NCBI RefSeq assembly: GCF_003590095.1
Contig: NC_039486.1
Span: 6,570,336-6,634,335 of the forward strand
Source of the DNA: Trichoplusia ni
Lineage: Eukaryota > Arthropoda > Insecta > Lepidoptera > Noctuidae
Length of the DNA: 64,000 bases
Reading direction: 5' to 3'
A model generated the notes under the pieces. The model saw nothing but the letters and a program-made list of their open reading frames with translations, had not been told where the DNA came from and made no database searches. Position 1 is the stretch's first letter, and every line of letters starts with the position of its first letter. Position numbers and translations under genes: made by a program. Positions 12,930 through 24,485 of the stretch are shown in pieces.

Positions 12930-12954
12930 AATAAACGTTAAGAATGTTAATAAA
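12930..12954 (+). terminator. Poly(A) signals of trypsin T1
   Basis: AATAAA occurs at 12930-12935 and again at 12949-12954, 78-100 bases after the T1 stop codon. Either would give a short 3' UTR typical of insect digestive protease transcripts. Confidence 0.7.
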
Positions 12955-13574
12955 CACGTATTTTTTTATCCCAGTACCTACCTACCAAAAACTACGAGGG
13001 CAAAAGCACCATTTCTTACATGAAACTGATTCAGTAGCCACACTGTTACAGTACGTGTGGATGACGCGACGTAACAAATTGTAAGACGCTGGTCGCTACA
13101 AAGAGGTATCTACTCACTTGTTATTCAATTTAAGTCACTTTTAGGTATTTTTGTATCAATGCCGACTTTCATTCCCAATTGAATAGGCTTAGAACTAGTT
13201 TTGTGTGAAGAATAACGCATATATCAGTAAATAATCCAACTAAAGTGAGACATTATCGCATTTAGATAAAAGTAGAAAAAACAAATAACCTCAAAACAGA
13301 AGTGATTAATATCAAATTAATAATTAATAATCCGAAGTACATATTATCACTATTCACTCATTCTCTGAGACAGATTTATTATTGATTTTAAGTAGGTAGT
13401 TACAAAGTTTATTGATAGCAATAGGGAATGACACCGCGAAACAACATGCTGTATCGGCATGGGCACTCCAAAACGATGGTTTATATTTTTTATTTTATGT
13501 CTGATGTGTAGTCTTACTTAGAGTACTAACTAGGTCTGCCACAAAATCAAAATTGTGACCTTCCTTCTTTTCTC

Positions 13575-13790
13575 ATCCTACTTATTTTTGTCGACGAAAA
13601 ATCATCAAATGACAACTCCTGCTTTGGGTTGAGCGGAATCCCTTAAGCTCAAAAAGTGTTAGATTTTTACTGACTAAAGTCCATTTTTTTTTCTCTCTTT
13701 GCACTTTATGTATCGGGGCTGCGGTAAAACTTTCGGTCAATCTCGCTGGTCCAGCACGCGTCAACCCTCATGAGCTCCACAGAGTCGTTT
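13575..13790. mobile_element. Degenerate non-autonomous element fragment
   Basis: Contains AAAAATCATCAAATGAC, a string close to TTTTTACTGACTAAA, and a long T tract. The same TTTTACTGACTAAA signature follows the GGGTAGTGTCAGAC string near 20.99 kb, so the two appear to be fragments of one family. No coding capacity. Confidence 0.45.
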
Positions 13791-14040
13791 TCTAATACTT
13801 ACGTTTAAAACCTCTTCCGTCTCTCCTTCTACCGTTGCAATTATATCAAGAAGTCGTTGTCGTCCGTTCTGGGTGAATTTCAACAAGTCCAATAAAATCT
13901 TAATTTCCGTGGATTTTTTATTCTTAAACTTTCGAACAAGAAAAAATAGTGTTTACTCAAGTTTTTGATCAGATATGCAGTTTTGCTTAATATCTAGCAG
14001 ATAGCTTAAAAAACTTACGAGATATACAAGATTGAAAATT

Positions 14041-14756
14041 GCGTGCCACGGCAATGAAACATGCGTCCATGGCAATGAAATGTTATTATAGTGTACAAGA
14101 ATATTTAAATGACAAGGTTAACAATTGAAACAGAAATACATACTATTAATTTATACGCAATAATAATAGAATATAATATGTAAAAATCCAGTAACACATG
14201 ATATTATTTTTATAATATAACTATAAATAGATACATCCCTGTCCAGTAACGATGAACACATAAGTCACGGAAATGAAACACGTGGCCATGGCAATGAAAG
14301 GAAACTGTTTTACAAGGCGATGATGTTTTTTTCATTCCCATGTATTTTTTTTCATTACCATAGCAATTTTGTCCACGGAAACCACGGCAATGAGATCACG
14401 GCGATGAATATCAAGGGATATAATTCAATTTACTAAAAAACTGGTAATCATTCACAGTAATGAACACTTTACAAATAAACTTAATATAAATGGCATTGTA
14501 TTGAATGCTCAATCGAGATTAAAAACTTATTGAAATAGAAGTTAGACCTATCTACGGCGATGAAAGAAAAAATGTCCAGTACCAAAAAATTTAATACTTT
14601 TAATTATGGCTCGAAAACGCAGGCACGTACACACGTTGTTCCTTGTCGAGCCTTTCGACGTTACTTATATGCAACGTTTAGCGCACAACGGGAGCGACGC
14701 AAAACGTTAGAATATGCAATATTCTCAAATATGTTTAGGACATGGCGATGAAAGAT
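14041..14756. repeat. Cluster of degenerate CATGGCAATGAAA-like motifs
   Basis: At least eight copies of a short motif close to CAYGGCAATGAAA lie within 0.7 kb: two at 14041-14081, several at 14255-14300, inverted forms near 14332-14365, then near 14378, 14397, 14553 and 14742. Spacing is irregular and the intervening DNA is AT-rich. I do not recognise the source; it may be a decayed satellite or transposon subterminal region. Confidence 0.5.
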
Positions 14757-15924
14757 AGTTCTGGGAAAAACGGTTTTTTATTAAACATACGTTGTATTGT
14801 TTAAATATTTGAATAAATGTATTCCGAGGCAATACTTTAACTATTCACGAATCAAATAAAACTAGGATTTAGTATAAATAAAAAAAAATTATGCGGTTTA
14901 ACTTTTTTTTTGGAAAACCTATTAATTCTATTAATAAAATATTTAATGCTACAGTAGATTTTTATGTCATCGACTTAAAAAAAATAATGTTCGAACATTA
15001 TAACAATGCTTTTTAGTACCGATTTCATCGATGCCACGCAATTTTTGGGTCCGGGAAATTCACCCTTCTAATACAGATCACTTTTTAGATTGTTGATTAT
15101 AGAGACCCGAAAAAAAGGTTTTTGTGGCTCAGACTGGGGTTAGAGCATTCGGTGCCTGCTTGATGATTTATTAATTAGAATGAAATATGACAGAACTACT
15201 CAGAAGTCTTCAATATTCCGTCTCTTATTTGAATCAGCTAGAGACTAAATTAAAAAACTGATAATATTTAATTCTATAGTTATTTTTTTAGTTTGTTCAT
15301 GTTAGGAATCTTGGTGTTCCTAACTCATAAAATAAACTACTTCTACCGTACGTAACTTTCAAACGAGGTATTTATTTCACTCGCTCATAAGGTGGTTTGA
15401 CAAAATCCTTTCATTTTAAACTACTTTGATGAGTCAGTCAGAGTTACCTTTCTCTAGACGGTTTTTCACAAAAAACAAGAACAAACATATATCTTAGTCT
15501 ATTCATTTTCATTTTGAAACATCTGGCCTACTTTAAAAAACTTCCAATCTTGAACGAACAAATATTTATCTACCGGTTATCCTTAAACATAAAGTCTTCT
15601 GAAACGTACTTCGAATACGAGCTTTGACCATCAAACTGGACCACGATAATAAACTTTTTGATTTGTTAGCTTTCAGGCTGGCTGTAGTTTTGAAGTGGAT
15701 TACTGATTCAAATTAAAAGACTACCAACGAGTATTTTACTTTTTGTTCAAAGGTATTGCGGTGCAAAAACAAACGTAAAGACTGCAAAGTCAAAAAATGA
15801 AATAATTTTCCATAGATCTTCCAATCATTACATGCAAATACCGATGTTAAATCAAATAAAAACCATTTTTCGATATAATTATTACGTATATTAAATAGAG
15901 AAAGAGTTTAATTTAATCACATTT
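14757..15924. other. Intergenic DNA between convergent T1 and T2
   Basis: AT-rich with no exon, RNA gene or intact element seen. The last 100 bases should carry the T2 3' UTR. Confidence 0.4.
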
Positions 15925-17030
15925 TTAGGCATTGTTGACGATCCAGTCAACGTTGGAAGAGACACGAGAGTTGACACCGGGGTAAGTAGCGTGAGCGCAC
16001 TGGAAGCCCCATGAGACGACACCAACGAGGACACCATTGTGGGCGAGGGGACCGCCAGAGTCTCCCTGGCAGGCGTCCTTGCCACCGACGTCTAAGATAC
16101 CAGCGCACAACATGTCTTCGGTAACGTCGGGCCAGTTCTGGAAACCGGGCTGGGTCTTCAGTTCAGCGTAACGTTCGGCGCAGACCTTCTGGTTGATGAC
16201 GTTGATGGTGACGTGCTGCAGCTGCTCGGGTGATCCACCACCGGTCTGGAAACAAGTCGTATCGTGAGTATACCAGTAATCCTACCAATATTAATATTAG
16301 CACTTCATAAAGTAGTTCTTACCGAGAGAGCTCCCCATCCGATAGTTTGGACGTTGGAGTTATCGGCTAGGTTGTAGTTGGCACCAGCGATGGAGACGGG
16401 CTGGATAGAGTTAGAGTACTGAGCGGGGCTGGCGAGACGGACGATAGCCACGTCATTACGGAGAGTGGCGGAGCTGTACTGAGGGTGGATGACCAGCTGG
16501 GAGACGTCGTGGAGACTGCCGCCGCTGGACGCCAGAGAAGTACCGAGACGCACGCGCCATTCGAAAGGACTGTCACCGCTAAAAACGAAAGGAATGAGGT
16601 TAATAAAAAGAGTTATGGCACTATAAAATGATTACGGCACTATTTGTATATCTTTATTATACAAATTTATACTTATTGTATGAAAGTTAAACTTACAAGT
16701 AGCAGTGAGCAGCGGAGAGGACAGAGGTTGAGGTGATCAGAGAGCCACCGCAGGCCTGGTACCACCAGATTCCCCACAGACCGTACTGCATGTTGGACAT
16801 GTAAGGGTAGGTCTCCACTGTGGTGGGGCTGCCACCGACGATGCGGTTGATGGTCTTGGGGACCGCTAGAATAAGAATGCACAATTAGAAATACTTCATG
16901 GTTCAAAATGTTACGGAACAAGTTATGGTGTAGATTTTTCACGATTTGAAACAGTTTTCAACTAGTTCAAGATGTACAATGTCTTACCGAGGGCTGAGCC
17001 CAAGAGGGCTAAAAGGATGACGAAACGCAT
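15925..17030 (-). CDS. Trypsin T2 (secreted digestive serine protease)
   Basis: Minus-strand exons 16988-17030, 16697-16865, 16323-16578 and 15925-16245 encode 262 residues. Signal peptide, NRIVGG activation site, His/Asp/Ser triad, Asp189 and both pocket glycines match T1; the proteins differ at few sites (for example SIQPVSI here, SIQAVSI in T1). Intron 2 (16579-16696) is identical to T1 intron 2 over 118 bases, and intron 3 differs from T1 mainly by a 10-base indel. Intron 1 is instead close to that of T4. T1 and T2 thus form an inverted pair with near-identical arms. The gene is intact. Confidence 0.95.
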
Positions 17031-17040
17031 GGTAGGGCCA

Positions 17041-17235
17041 GTTACACCAGTACTCTGGTTGTGTTTCAAGATGCGTAGCCTTTTATATTCGAATGTTATC
17101 TTTCGCTACAATATTTATAGCAGATAATAATCGTAACTCAAAACATGTCCGATAAAGAAAATTAAATTAGAAGCTACTGCTGATTCAGTGTAATTATCTA
17201 CACATAGGTAGAAGCTAGCTTTACTGATTAGATGT
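17041..17235 (-). promoter_or_regulatory. Conserved proximal promoter of trypsin T2
   Basis: TATAAAAGG reads on the minus strand at 17087-17079, about 50 bases upstream of the ATG. Farther up are GATA-type strings shared in order with T3 and T4: AGATAAC next to the TATA box, CAGATAATAATCGTAACTC, CGATAAAGAAAATTA, and GCTGATTCAGT followed by TAATTATCTAC (plus-strand spelling). GATA factors are known drivers of insect midgut enzymes, so a shared midgut module is likely but inferred. Confidence 0.6.
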
Positions 17236-18137
17236 GAATTTGCTGTCTCCAATTCAGCTTAGCCTAATTAGTTTTATTGGTTCGCCTCAAATAATATTTT
17301 ATAAAAAAAAACACACAACTGACGTTTGTCTTTTCTCCTTTATGTTGTTAAAAATGTGTCGCGAGTCTCCGTTGATCGAATGACAATTTGATTCTTTTTG
17401 TTACACTTGACCGAAAATCGTTTTAGCAAACTTGCTCTGAACCGAAACAACTTTTGTTTCGGGTACTATTATCCTAAAAGTTTGTGTTTACTATTTCCCA
17501 AAACTGAACAAGAGTTTTCAATGATGAGCCGGCAGGATATTCGTATTTCTTTTCAAAATTTTAGACCTATTTCATTCATTTGTTTTAATTATTTTTTTAT
17601 CTACTATACAAATACGGTTTCCAGTTTCAGCACCGACGCTGCGGGATATGGTCCTGCCAGGAGTTATAGCTACCTTGAGTCTGAGCTACTTATCCGATCG
17701 TGGGGCCAACTTGCCCCACCGATCCTAAGCGAAAATTAATTATGCTCTAGGGGTATCGGGTAGGACACATTTCCAGAAGAAAGTCCCAAATAGACCGACG
17801 TCGGTTGAGACGTCTGAGCGCGTTCCCCACCCGAACTCTACACACATTGTCAAGAATATAATGGCTCAAAAAGGGAAATTCAGCGTCCACACCAAATGTA
17901 ACGAATACAGAATCAGAACACATAAGAACAGACTGTATAAAATCGCGGAAATTCCAATTTATTGAATAGGTATCGGAAACACCGCAGTGATTACTGTTAT
18001 TAATATTAATCAGGAAGGAGCAACATACTTAGTTTATCGATATCAGTAGCGGATCATAATCGTTAATCATAACGCGCACATGCTGTCTCAAGTTAAATGT
18101 AAGCGGTATTTAAGGAAATACATGACTTTATTAGCGA
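17236..18137. other. T2 distal upstream flank, partly duplicated at T3
   Basis: No gene. The block around 17950-18100, with AATTTATTGAATAGGTATCG and TATCGATATCAG, recurs upstream of T3 around 25555-25670, so the duplication that made T2 and T3 included roughly 1 kb of 5' flank. Confidence 0.5.
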
Positions 18138-18391
18138 CTAGCTGTTGCCCGCGACTTCGTCCGCGTGGTTAGAAAATATATGTTATGATTTATACCTGTC
18201 CTATATTTTCCAGATTTTCCATGTTCATGTATCTTCGCTCTTATTAGTTGCAGCGTGATGGTACATAGCCTAAAACCTTCCTCGATGAATGGTCTATTCA
18301 ACACAAAAATAATTTTTCGATTTGAGCCAGTAGTTCCTGAGATTAGCGCTTTCAAACAAACAAACTCTTCAGCTTTATATATTAGTAAAAG
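18138..18391 (-). repeat. Family A dispersed repeat, minus orientation
   Basis: Complete copy of a 250-bp element. Read on its own strand it begins ACTAATATATAAAGCTGAAG, has a TTTG-rich stretch, the strings ATCTCAGGAACTACTGG and CGAGGAAGG-TTTTAGGCTA, and ends GCGGGCAACAGCTAGT. Other copies are at 19646, 23275, 35409 and 52435. It is non-coding and looks like a non-autonomous lepidopteran element; the class (SINE, LINE tail or Helitron-like) is not settled. Confidence 0.7.
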
Positions 18392-18444
18392 TATGTAGAT
18401 TCCCTAGTAGAGATCATTCCTCTACTAGGGAATCTATATACTTT
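18387..18444. repeat. Near-perfect 26-bp hairpin
   Basis: AAAAGTATGTAGATTCCC with CTAGTAGAG is mirrored after a short loop by CTCTACTAGGGAATCTATATACTTTT, with one small mismatch or indel. It abuts the start of the family A copy and may be a foldback element or a trace of an inverted insertion. Confidence 0.6.
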
Positions 18445-18539
18445 TCTTATCTAAACATAATAAAAAACCAATGAGCAGTATGTTCTTCTCAAAAGAATTA
18501 ATTTATTTTTTACTTTAATGTTCTTTGAGTATCATATTA

Positions 18540-18800
18540 TGAAGTATAGCAGTCGCCCGCGGCTCCGCCCGCGCGGATGTCGGTTACTGCTGCAAAAAGC
18601 CTACCCAGGAAAGACACGGTCAGCAAACAAAATGATTAGCAGGTCAATTCACAGATACCGACAGGCTGAACAGATTTTCTTTCTGTGGATGTTAGCTGTC
18701 CCGGAGTGCAACCCGTTGTTTTAGGATAGAAAACTTAAGCTATTATTCTAGAGTAGACGTTATGTTATTTTCTGGTAACAAAATATACTGATGGTCGGGA
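18540..18800 (-). mobile_element. Degenerate element with CGCCCGCGGCTCCGCCCGCG
   Basis: The GC-rich string at about 18552-18573 followed by decayed sequence matches the look of 3' ends of lepidopteran LINE/SINE elements in reverse. Short open frames here are not credible genes. From 18800 to 19645 there is only decayed repeat-like DNA. Confidence 0.4.
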
Positions 18801-19645
18801 GTCCCGTGATAGGGCAACGTAAAGTTAATTTCGCTATAACTTCAGAACCAAAGGTCCAATTTTAATCATTCAAAGACCAAATATCATCTACATTAACTGT
18901 ACTTAGTAATGAAATGATTTATTTTGATAAGGATTAATAGCATGAGTAAAATAAACGCGATTAAGTGTAGTCCAAAAAGAATAAAGACTTTTCAATAAAA
19001 AAATGGTTATTGTGCCTCACTCGACATAGATAGGTATAGTGTGTGGCGGACTTTTTTTGTAGATATTTATAAGATCTAAAATTACTTAGAACATTTTATG
19101 ATTCTATCTTTAATAGTTTAGGCAGGGTACGCAAAATAAGTAACTTTCTTCGTTGATTTTTTACACCTTGTTTCTGAAAAACCCTAATATCTTACGGAAC
19201 CCTATTTTTGTTCAAAATTAAATAATATAGCCTATATTACTCGTGGATAATGTAGCTTTCGAATGGTGAAAGAATTTTTAAAATCGGTCCAGTAGTTTAT
19301 GAGCCTATTCATTACAATCAAACAAACAAAGTTTTCCTCTTTATAATATTAGTGTAGAAGAAGATCTTGTTACTATGCAAGACATGGCTCGGCTTCAAAC
19401 CACAAATAACTAAGTGTGGGTGTGTTCGAACATGTGGTGATAGGACAGGAATATTTGTGAAACCTTCCTGCGATACAAGACTCGCGTTTCCACTCAGGAA
19501 ACTTAACCTTTTAAAAGGATATAGGAACGATCTTTTGACGAAACCCGTAAGAATCATCGAGTTCTGCTTAATGTGAACCAGCTATCCGGAAGCATTGCGA
19601 TGATCGTGGTTACAATAATGATAAATTTAAAAAATTAATCTATAT

Positions 19646-19924
19646 ACTAATATATAAAGCTGAAGAGTTTATTTGGTTGTTTGTTTGAACGCGCTAATCT
19701 CAGGAACTACTGGTTCAAATTGAAAAAATATTTTTGTGTTCAATAAACCATTAATCGGGGAAGGTTTTAGGCTATACATCATCACGCTGCAACTAATAGG
19801 AGCGAAGATACAATGGAAAATGTGGCAAAAACGGGGAAAAATATTAATCTTCGAGGGCTTTCGTTCAAAAATTCCTAACTTATATCTTCTAACAACGCGG
19901 ACGAAGTCACGGGCAACAGCAAGT
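19646..19924 (+). repeat. Family A dispersed repeat, plus orientation
   Basis: Same start (ACTAATATATAAAGCTGAAG), internal strings and end (GGGCAACAGCAAGT, slightly decayed) as the 18138 copy, but in opposite orientation 1.3 kb away. Confidence 0.7.
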
Positions 19925-20107
19925 ATGAAATAAAAAGGCCTTTTATTTTTACCCTACAAAGTGAAATCTTTACAAAGATAATTAATGCGCCGCCTCATCC
20001 GACGTCGGCCTATTTGGGGCGCGTCCAAAACAATACAGAAATAAGTTATCGTAATTCCCTAAAACATCCACAACCCAAAGTTCGTCATTTTTTCTCTTTC
20101 TACCTAT

Positions 20108-20310
20108 ACTGGTATTGTAAAGCTGAAGAGTTTGATGTTTGAATAATTCTTTATTGTTAGATAGCGCAATTCTCAAGGAAGGCTATAGCACAGCTATAGA
20201 CTATATATTTGTACGGTAGAGAAATAAGAAGACCAATCAATAAGAGCGGAGCAACAATGAAAATGTTTCAAAATCGGGCGAATTGCATATTGAGAGCTTA
20301 CGCTGTGTGC
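20108..20310 (+). repeat. Degenerate family A copy
   Basis: Retains TGTAAAGCTGAAGAGTTTGA, CTCAAGGAAGGCTATAG and AATAAGAGCGGAGCAACAATG in the family A order, but the GCGGGCAACAGCTAGT end is lost. Near 20560-20650 there is a further tail-like fragment with CGTCGGGAAC and CCGCGATAAAATCCGTAAA. Confidence 0.5.
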
Positions 20311-20934
20311 GGTGCGTAAACGATAAAGTTTCACAAATAATATCATTTATGACAAAATTGTACAGTTTAAAAGTACTAAATTATAAACCTTAAAAGATTG
20401 ACGTGGACTTTCAAAGTTACTATATATGTCTATCTTTTAAGGTTAGCTTACTATAGCCCTTATTATGTAAACCAAATTTGTCCTTTAATAATGCATAAAA
20501 TTATTTGCGAAGGTATTTTATAAACATAAAATAAAGCCATCTCAGTCTGCCCATGACCAAGATAGCTGCAAAGGCGTCGAAACGTCGGGAACTAAAATGT
20601 AAAATTAAACCGCGATAAAATCCGTAAATGTAGTTTTATTTCAATAAAATTAATTCTTATCCAAACAGAAGTAACTTTATTCAAGTATTTAATTTAAAGT
20701 AAAATTGGCTTACAGATTCGATCGAAATAAATATTTTAAGGTATCGTGACGGAGATTTCAAAATGAACGTAGGAATAGATTTACGCCAAGAGTAGAGAAG
20801 GACTTCAAAAGAGACTGTGACCCCTGAGTTTTTTTCCTACATTTCTTCTCAGGGTAGTCCGATAGGAAATTTTAATGTCGACTCCAGCGTTCTAAAAAAA
20901 AAAAAGACTTGTAAAAGTGATGATATATCCTTTT

Positions 20935-21530
20935 TTTTTTTGGTAAGGCGGGGGAATCCTCATGGACACCCACTCCCTCGGGGGAGGAAATGGGTAGTGT
21001 CAGACTTTTACTGACTAAACCTGAACCGCCGTGCTACGTCATCCGCGTTTTTGTGTCGGTATGGCAATGCGTTGCAATCCTTCATACACCGACCGCGGGC
21101 TTCCACCGGCCAGTAATGTGGGCCGGTAGGTCACTTTCTCGTGTTGTGTGGAGGCAGACGTGTAAAGAGCGTCGGCTTCCTCGCCTCATATTGGGACCGC
21201 ATCCATAGCACCGAATGTGGTGTCCTATACTCGAACGACAGACACCCCCGTGCCGTCGCCCGAGACCCTAGTTAGGGAGGGAGAGCGCGCTCATGCGCGG
21301 CTCTGCGCCGCCCCACTCGACGTCGGCGTATGGCGGGCGCGCTGGGGTCAGTTTCCCGAACGCGCTCCGCCAGCGCCACCTCCTTCTGTGACATCACTGT
21401 TTCACAGAAGGAGGACAATGCATCCCACGCCGCCCGGCTGCCGATGGCTGCAGCGATAACAACCGACAACTCGGCGACGTCCACTCCACGTGATGATATA
21501 TCCTACTTACAGAATAAATAATTTCATTTC
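20935..21530 (+). mobile_element. GC-rich transposable-element fragment
   Basis: A T tract is followed by GGTAAGGCGGGGGAATCCTC and GGGTAGTGTCAGAC-TTTTACTGACTAAA, the signature shared with 13.58 kb. GC content rises abruptly over about 500 bases and open frames appear on both strands without recognisable domains, so I treat these frames as chance products of GC richness. Confidence 0.5.
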
Positions 21531-21535
21531 AATGT

Positions 21536-22451
21536 TTTTGCCCCGGAAACTATAATGTTAAGTAAGTTCTGGTGAAAATTGCTCTTTCATTTTGTAGAAC
21601 ATACGATTGTTCTATCACCAACAGTTTCCGCAGCGCAAGCGACGAAATTTATTTTATGGCACTTTTATATATACCTTGGGTTTTGTTACTATAGTTTTAT
21701 TAATAAGGAATCTCTAATCTTTTCTACCTACAATATACCCTTTACTGCTCAGGGTGAATATAACACCTATATAACACCATGGCGACCAAGGAAGCCGCGG
21801 AACGAGTGAGGGTATCGTCAAGCGATATCCCATTAAGTAGGTAAGTAAGGTAAGTAATTAAGTAACTATGGTCCTGCCTACGGATGGCGTGGAGGGCACA
21901 CTGTCAATCGATCAGCTAGCAGGCCAAGACGGACATGCCGTGCCCTCGACGTGGATTGAAGTCATTAGCGTTTCACCCCGGAGGACAAAAAAGGGTGAAT
22001 ATAGCACTCTTACAAAAATAAATTCACTATCGGAACTATGGTTTTTGTTTTATTTCATTAGAATTAACTTTTTGCAATATTAGTGTAGATTTAGACTATC
22101 AGCTATTTTTCCACTCTAGTTTCGGATTTTTACCTAGTATTATACGCTTATCTTAGCTTATATCTTCCAAGTTTTCGCAGTATGCACGACATAAAACACC
22201 ATGAAAAAATAAATCCTATCTTCTAATTTGACGCTTGGGGTCTCCTTTTTTTTAGCGTACTTTAATCAAAAGGAAGACTACTTACAAACTAAAAAAAAAT
22301 CTAAATCTCTGCCATTGTGGGACTACCAATCATTTACTAAAGTTTTCCTCAACTTTCATAGTCTTATCGTGGTAAAATCAAACAAAAAACAGTGCTACAT
22401 GTAAATATTACGTATAATCAAATTGAGAAATAGTTTAAATTAAGCACATTT
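21536..22451. other. Intergenic DNA, repeat-like patches
   Basis: A GC-richer patch at about 21868-21995 (GATCAGCTAGCAGGCC, TTTCACCCCGGAGGAC) looks like transposon-derived sequence. A related string, GCTCAGGGTGAATATAACACC, lies near 21748. No gene was seen; the last 100 bases should be T3 3' UTR. Confidence 0.35.
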
Positions 22452-24262
22452 TTAGGCATTGTTGACGATCCATGCAGCGTTTGAGGACACACGAGAGTTG
22501 ACACCGGGGTAATTAGCGTGAGCGCACTGGTAGCCCCATGAGACGACACCAACGAGGACACCATTGTGGGCGAGGGGACCGCCAGAGTCTCCCTGGCAGG
22601 CGTCCTTGCCACCGACGTCTAAGATACCGGCGCACAACATGTCTTCGGTAACGTCGGGCCAGTTCTGGAAACCGGGCTGGGTCTTCAGTTCAGCGTAACG
22701 TTCGGCGCAGACCTTCTGGTTGATGACGTTTATGGTGACGTGCTGCAGCTGCTCGGGTGATCCACCACCGGTCTGGAAACAAGTCGTATCGTGAGCATAC
22801 CAGTAAACCTACTATATTATGTATTTCTTTTCTGTCACGGGATAACTTCAAGAGACCCTGTCTTTCTTAAAGACGTGCACGGGGACACAGGTTCAACATG
22901 TAGGGCTTTGTTGACATCTTTAATCTAAAATGTGATGGGGCATTTACCAGGGGCCATCCACCCCTGCTCCATAAAAGAACAAACATGGACGGCCTAAGGT
23001 AGCTACGAAACTATTGTAACTATGGGTATAATCATGTTAAATGGAATTGTTTCCTTCAAAGTATAGCACCTGAGTTTCAACACATAAAATTGAATTAAAT
23101 TGGTAGGCATGACTCGCCGGTTCAAAAACGAGCCAAATTATACCGCCACGATAGGGGTAGCACCAGAGAGATAGGCTAGGGGGGTAGAGAGGTGCGACAC
23201 CGATTTCACCATCGCGGGTCCAAGACCCTCAGTGGATTCCACCCCCTTTTATACTATATTATCTATACTTCTATACTAATATATAAAGCTGAAGAGTTTG
23301 TTTGTTTGTTTGAAAGCGCTAATCTCAGGAAATACTGATCCAAATTGAAAAAATCTCTTTGTGTTGAATAGACCATTCATCGAGGAAGGCTTTAGGCTAT
23401 AAACTATCACGCTGCGACTAATAGGAGCGATGATACAATGGAAAATGCGAAAAAATCAGAGCAGGTATAAATCATAACTTATATCTTCTACCCACGGGGA
23501 CGGAGTCGCGGGCAACAGCTAGTTTTTAATATAAGCACTTTATCAAGTAGTCCTTACCGAGAGAGCTCCCCATCCGATGGTCTGGACATTGGAGTTATCG
23601 GCAAGGTTGAAGTTGGCACCAGCGATGGCGACAGGCCGAACGGAGTTGGAGAACTGAGCGGGGCTGGCGAGACGGACGATGGCTACGTCATTACGGAGAG
23701 TGGCGGAGCTGTACTGAGGGTGGATGACCAGCTGGGAGACGTCGTGGAGACTGCCGCCGCTGGACGCCAGAGAAGTACCGAGACGCACACGCCATTCGAA
23801 AGGACTGTCGCCGCTAAAACGAAACAATGATAGAATTAAATTACTTGTTAAAAATAAAAGAATTTGAGTAGTAAAAATATGACAGTTCTTCTATTATTTT
23901 CATCGCATACAGTTTGGAAAGTTGAACTTACAAGTAGCAGTGAGCAGCGGAGAGGACAGAAGTTGAGGTGATCAGAGAGCCACCGCAGGCCTGGTACCAC
24001 CAGATTCCCCACAGACCGTACTGCATGTTGGACATGTAAGGGTAGGTCTCCACTGTGGTGGGGCTGCCACCGACAATGCGGTTGATGGTCTTGGGAACCG
24101 CTAGAATAAGAATTTGGAATAAGTGACACTACAATAAATGATAGAACAAGTTACGTTGTCAATGTATTACAATTTGAAACTGTCTTTACGTTTTTTTTTT
24201 ATGAATTACAATGTCTTACCGAGGGCGGAGCCCAAGAGGGCTAAAAGGATGACGAAACGCAT
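22452..24262 (-). CDS. Trypsin T3 (secreted digestive serine protease)
   Basis: Minus-strand exons 24220-24262, 23932-24100, 23558-23813 and 22452-22772 join in phase and give 262 residues. Signal peptide, NRIVGG, triad, Asp189 and SWG/YPGV pocket are intact. It differs from T1/T2/T4 by a few changes (QFSNSVRPVAIAGANFNL in exon 3; WGYQCAHANYPGV and SNAAWIVNNA in exon 4). Intron 3 is 785 bp instead of about 77-87 because it holds transposable-element DNA (22850-23523). Intron 2 is close to that of T4 and intron 1 to that of T1. Splice sites around the enlarged intron are unaltered, so the gene should still work. Confidence 0.94.
22850..23274. mobile_element. Unclassified insertion in T3 intron 3
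   Basis: About 425 bases absent from intron 3 of T1, T2 and T4. It includes GGGATAACTTCAAGAGACCC, CCAGGGGCCATCCACCCCTG and a GC-rich right part (GGCTAGGGGGGTAGAG, CCATCGCGGGTCCAAGACCC). The left flank still matches the T1/T2 intron 3 acceptor half. No terminal repeats were recognised. Confidence 0.6.
23275..23523 (+). repeat. Family A copy in T3 intron 3
   Basis: Complete family A copy, from ACTAATATATAAAGCTGAAG to GCGGGCAACAGCTAGT, lying antisense to T3. It follows the unclassified insertion directly and ends about 35 bases before exon 3. Confidence 0.75.
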
Positions 24263-24269
24263 GGTAGGG

Positions 24270-24485
24270 CCAGTTAAACTAGTACTCTGGTTGTGCTTCA
24301 AGATGCGTAGCCTTTTATAATCGAGTGTTATCTTTTTACCACAATATTTATAACAGATAACTATCGTAACTCAATACAAGTACGATAAAGAAAATTAGAT
24401 TATAGTGATTAAAGCTAGTGCTGATTCAGTATAATTATCTACTGATGATGATCAAGCTTTACTGATTAGATGTGAATATGTTTCC
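24270..24485 (-). promoter_or_regulatory. Conserved proximal promoter of trypsin T3
   Basis: TATAAAAGG on the minus strand at 24319-24311. Upstream (plus-strand spelling) are TGTTATCTTT, CAGATAACTATCGTAACTC, CGATAAAGAAAATTAGATTA, GCTGATTCAGTATAATTATC and TTTACTGATTAGATGTGAAT, in the same order as at T2. Confidence 0.6.

Noticed and set aside
15891..16085. Second frame inside trypsin exon 4 (MARTPARETL...), repeated in every copy
   Set aside because: It is the alternate frame of the conserved DVGGKDACQGDSGGP segment and recurs only because the genes are duplicates.
17398..17739. 113-codon plus-strand frame
   Set aside because: Low-complexity, Phe- and Ser-rich translation in AT-rich upstream flank of T2, starting at a non-ATG codon; no support.
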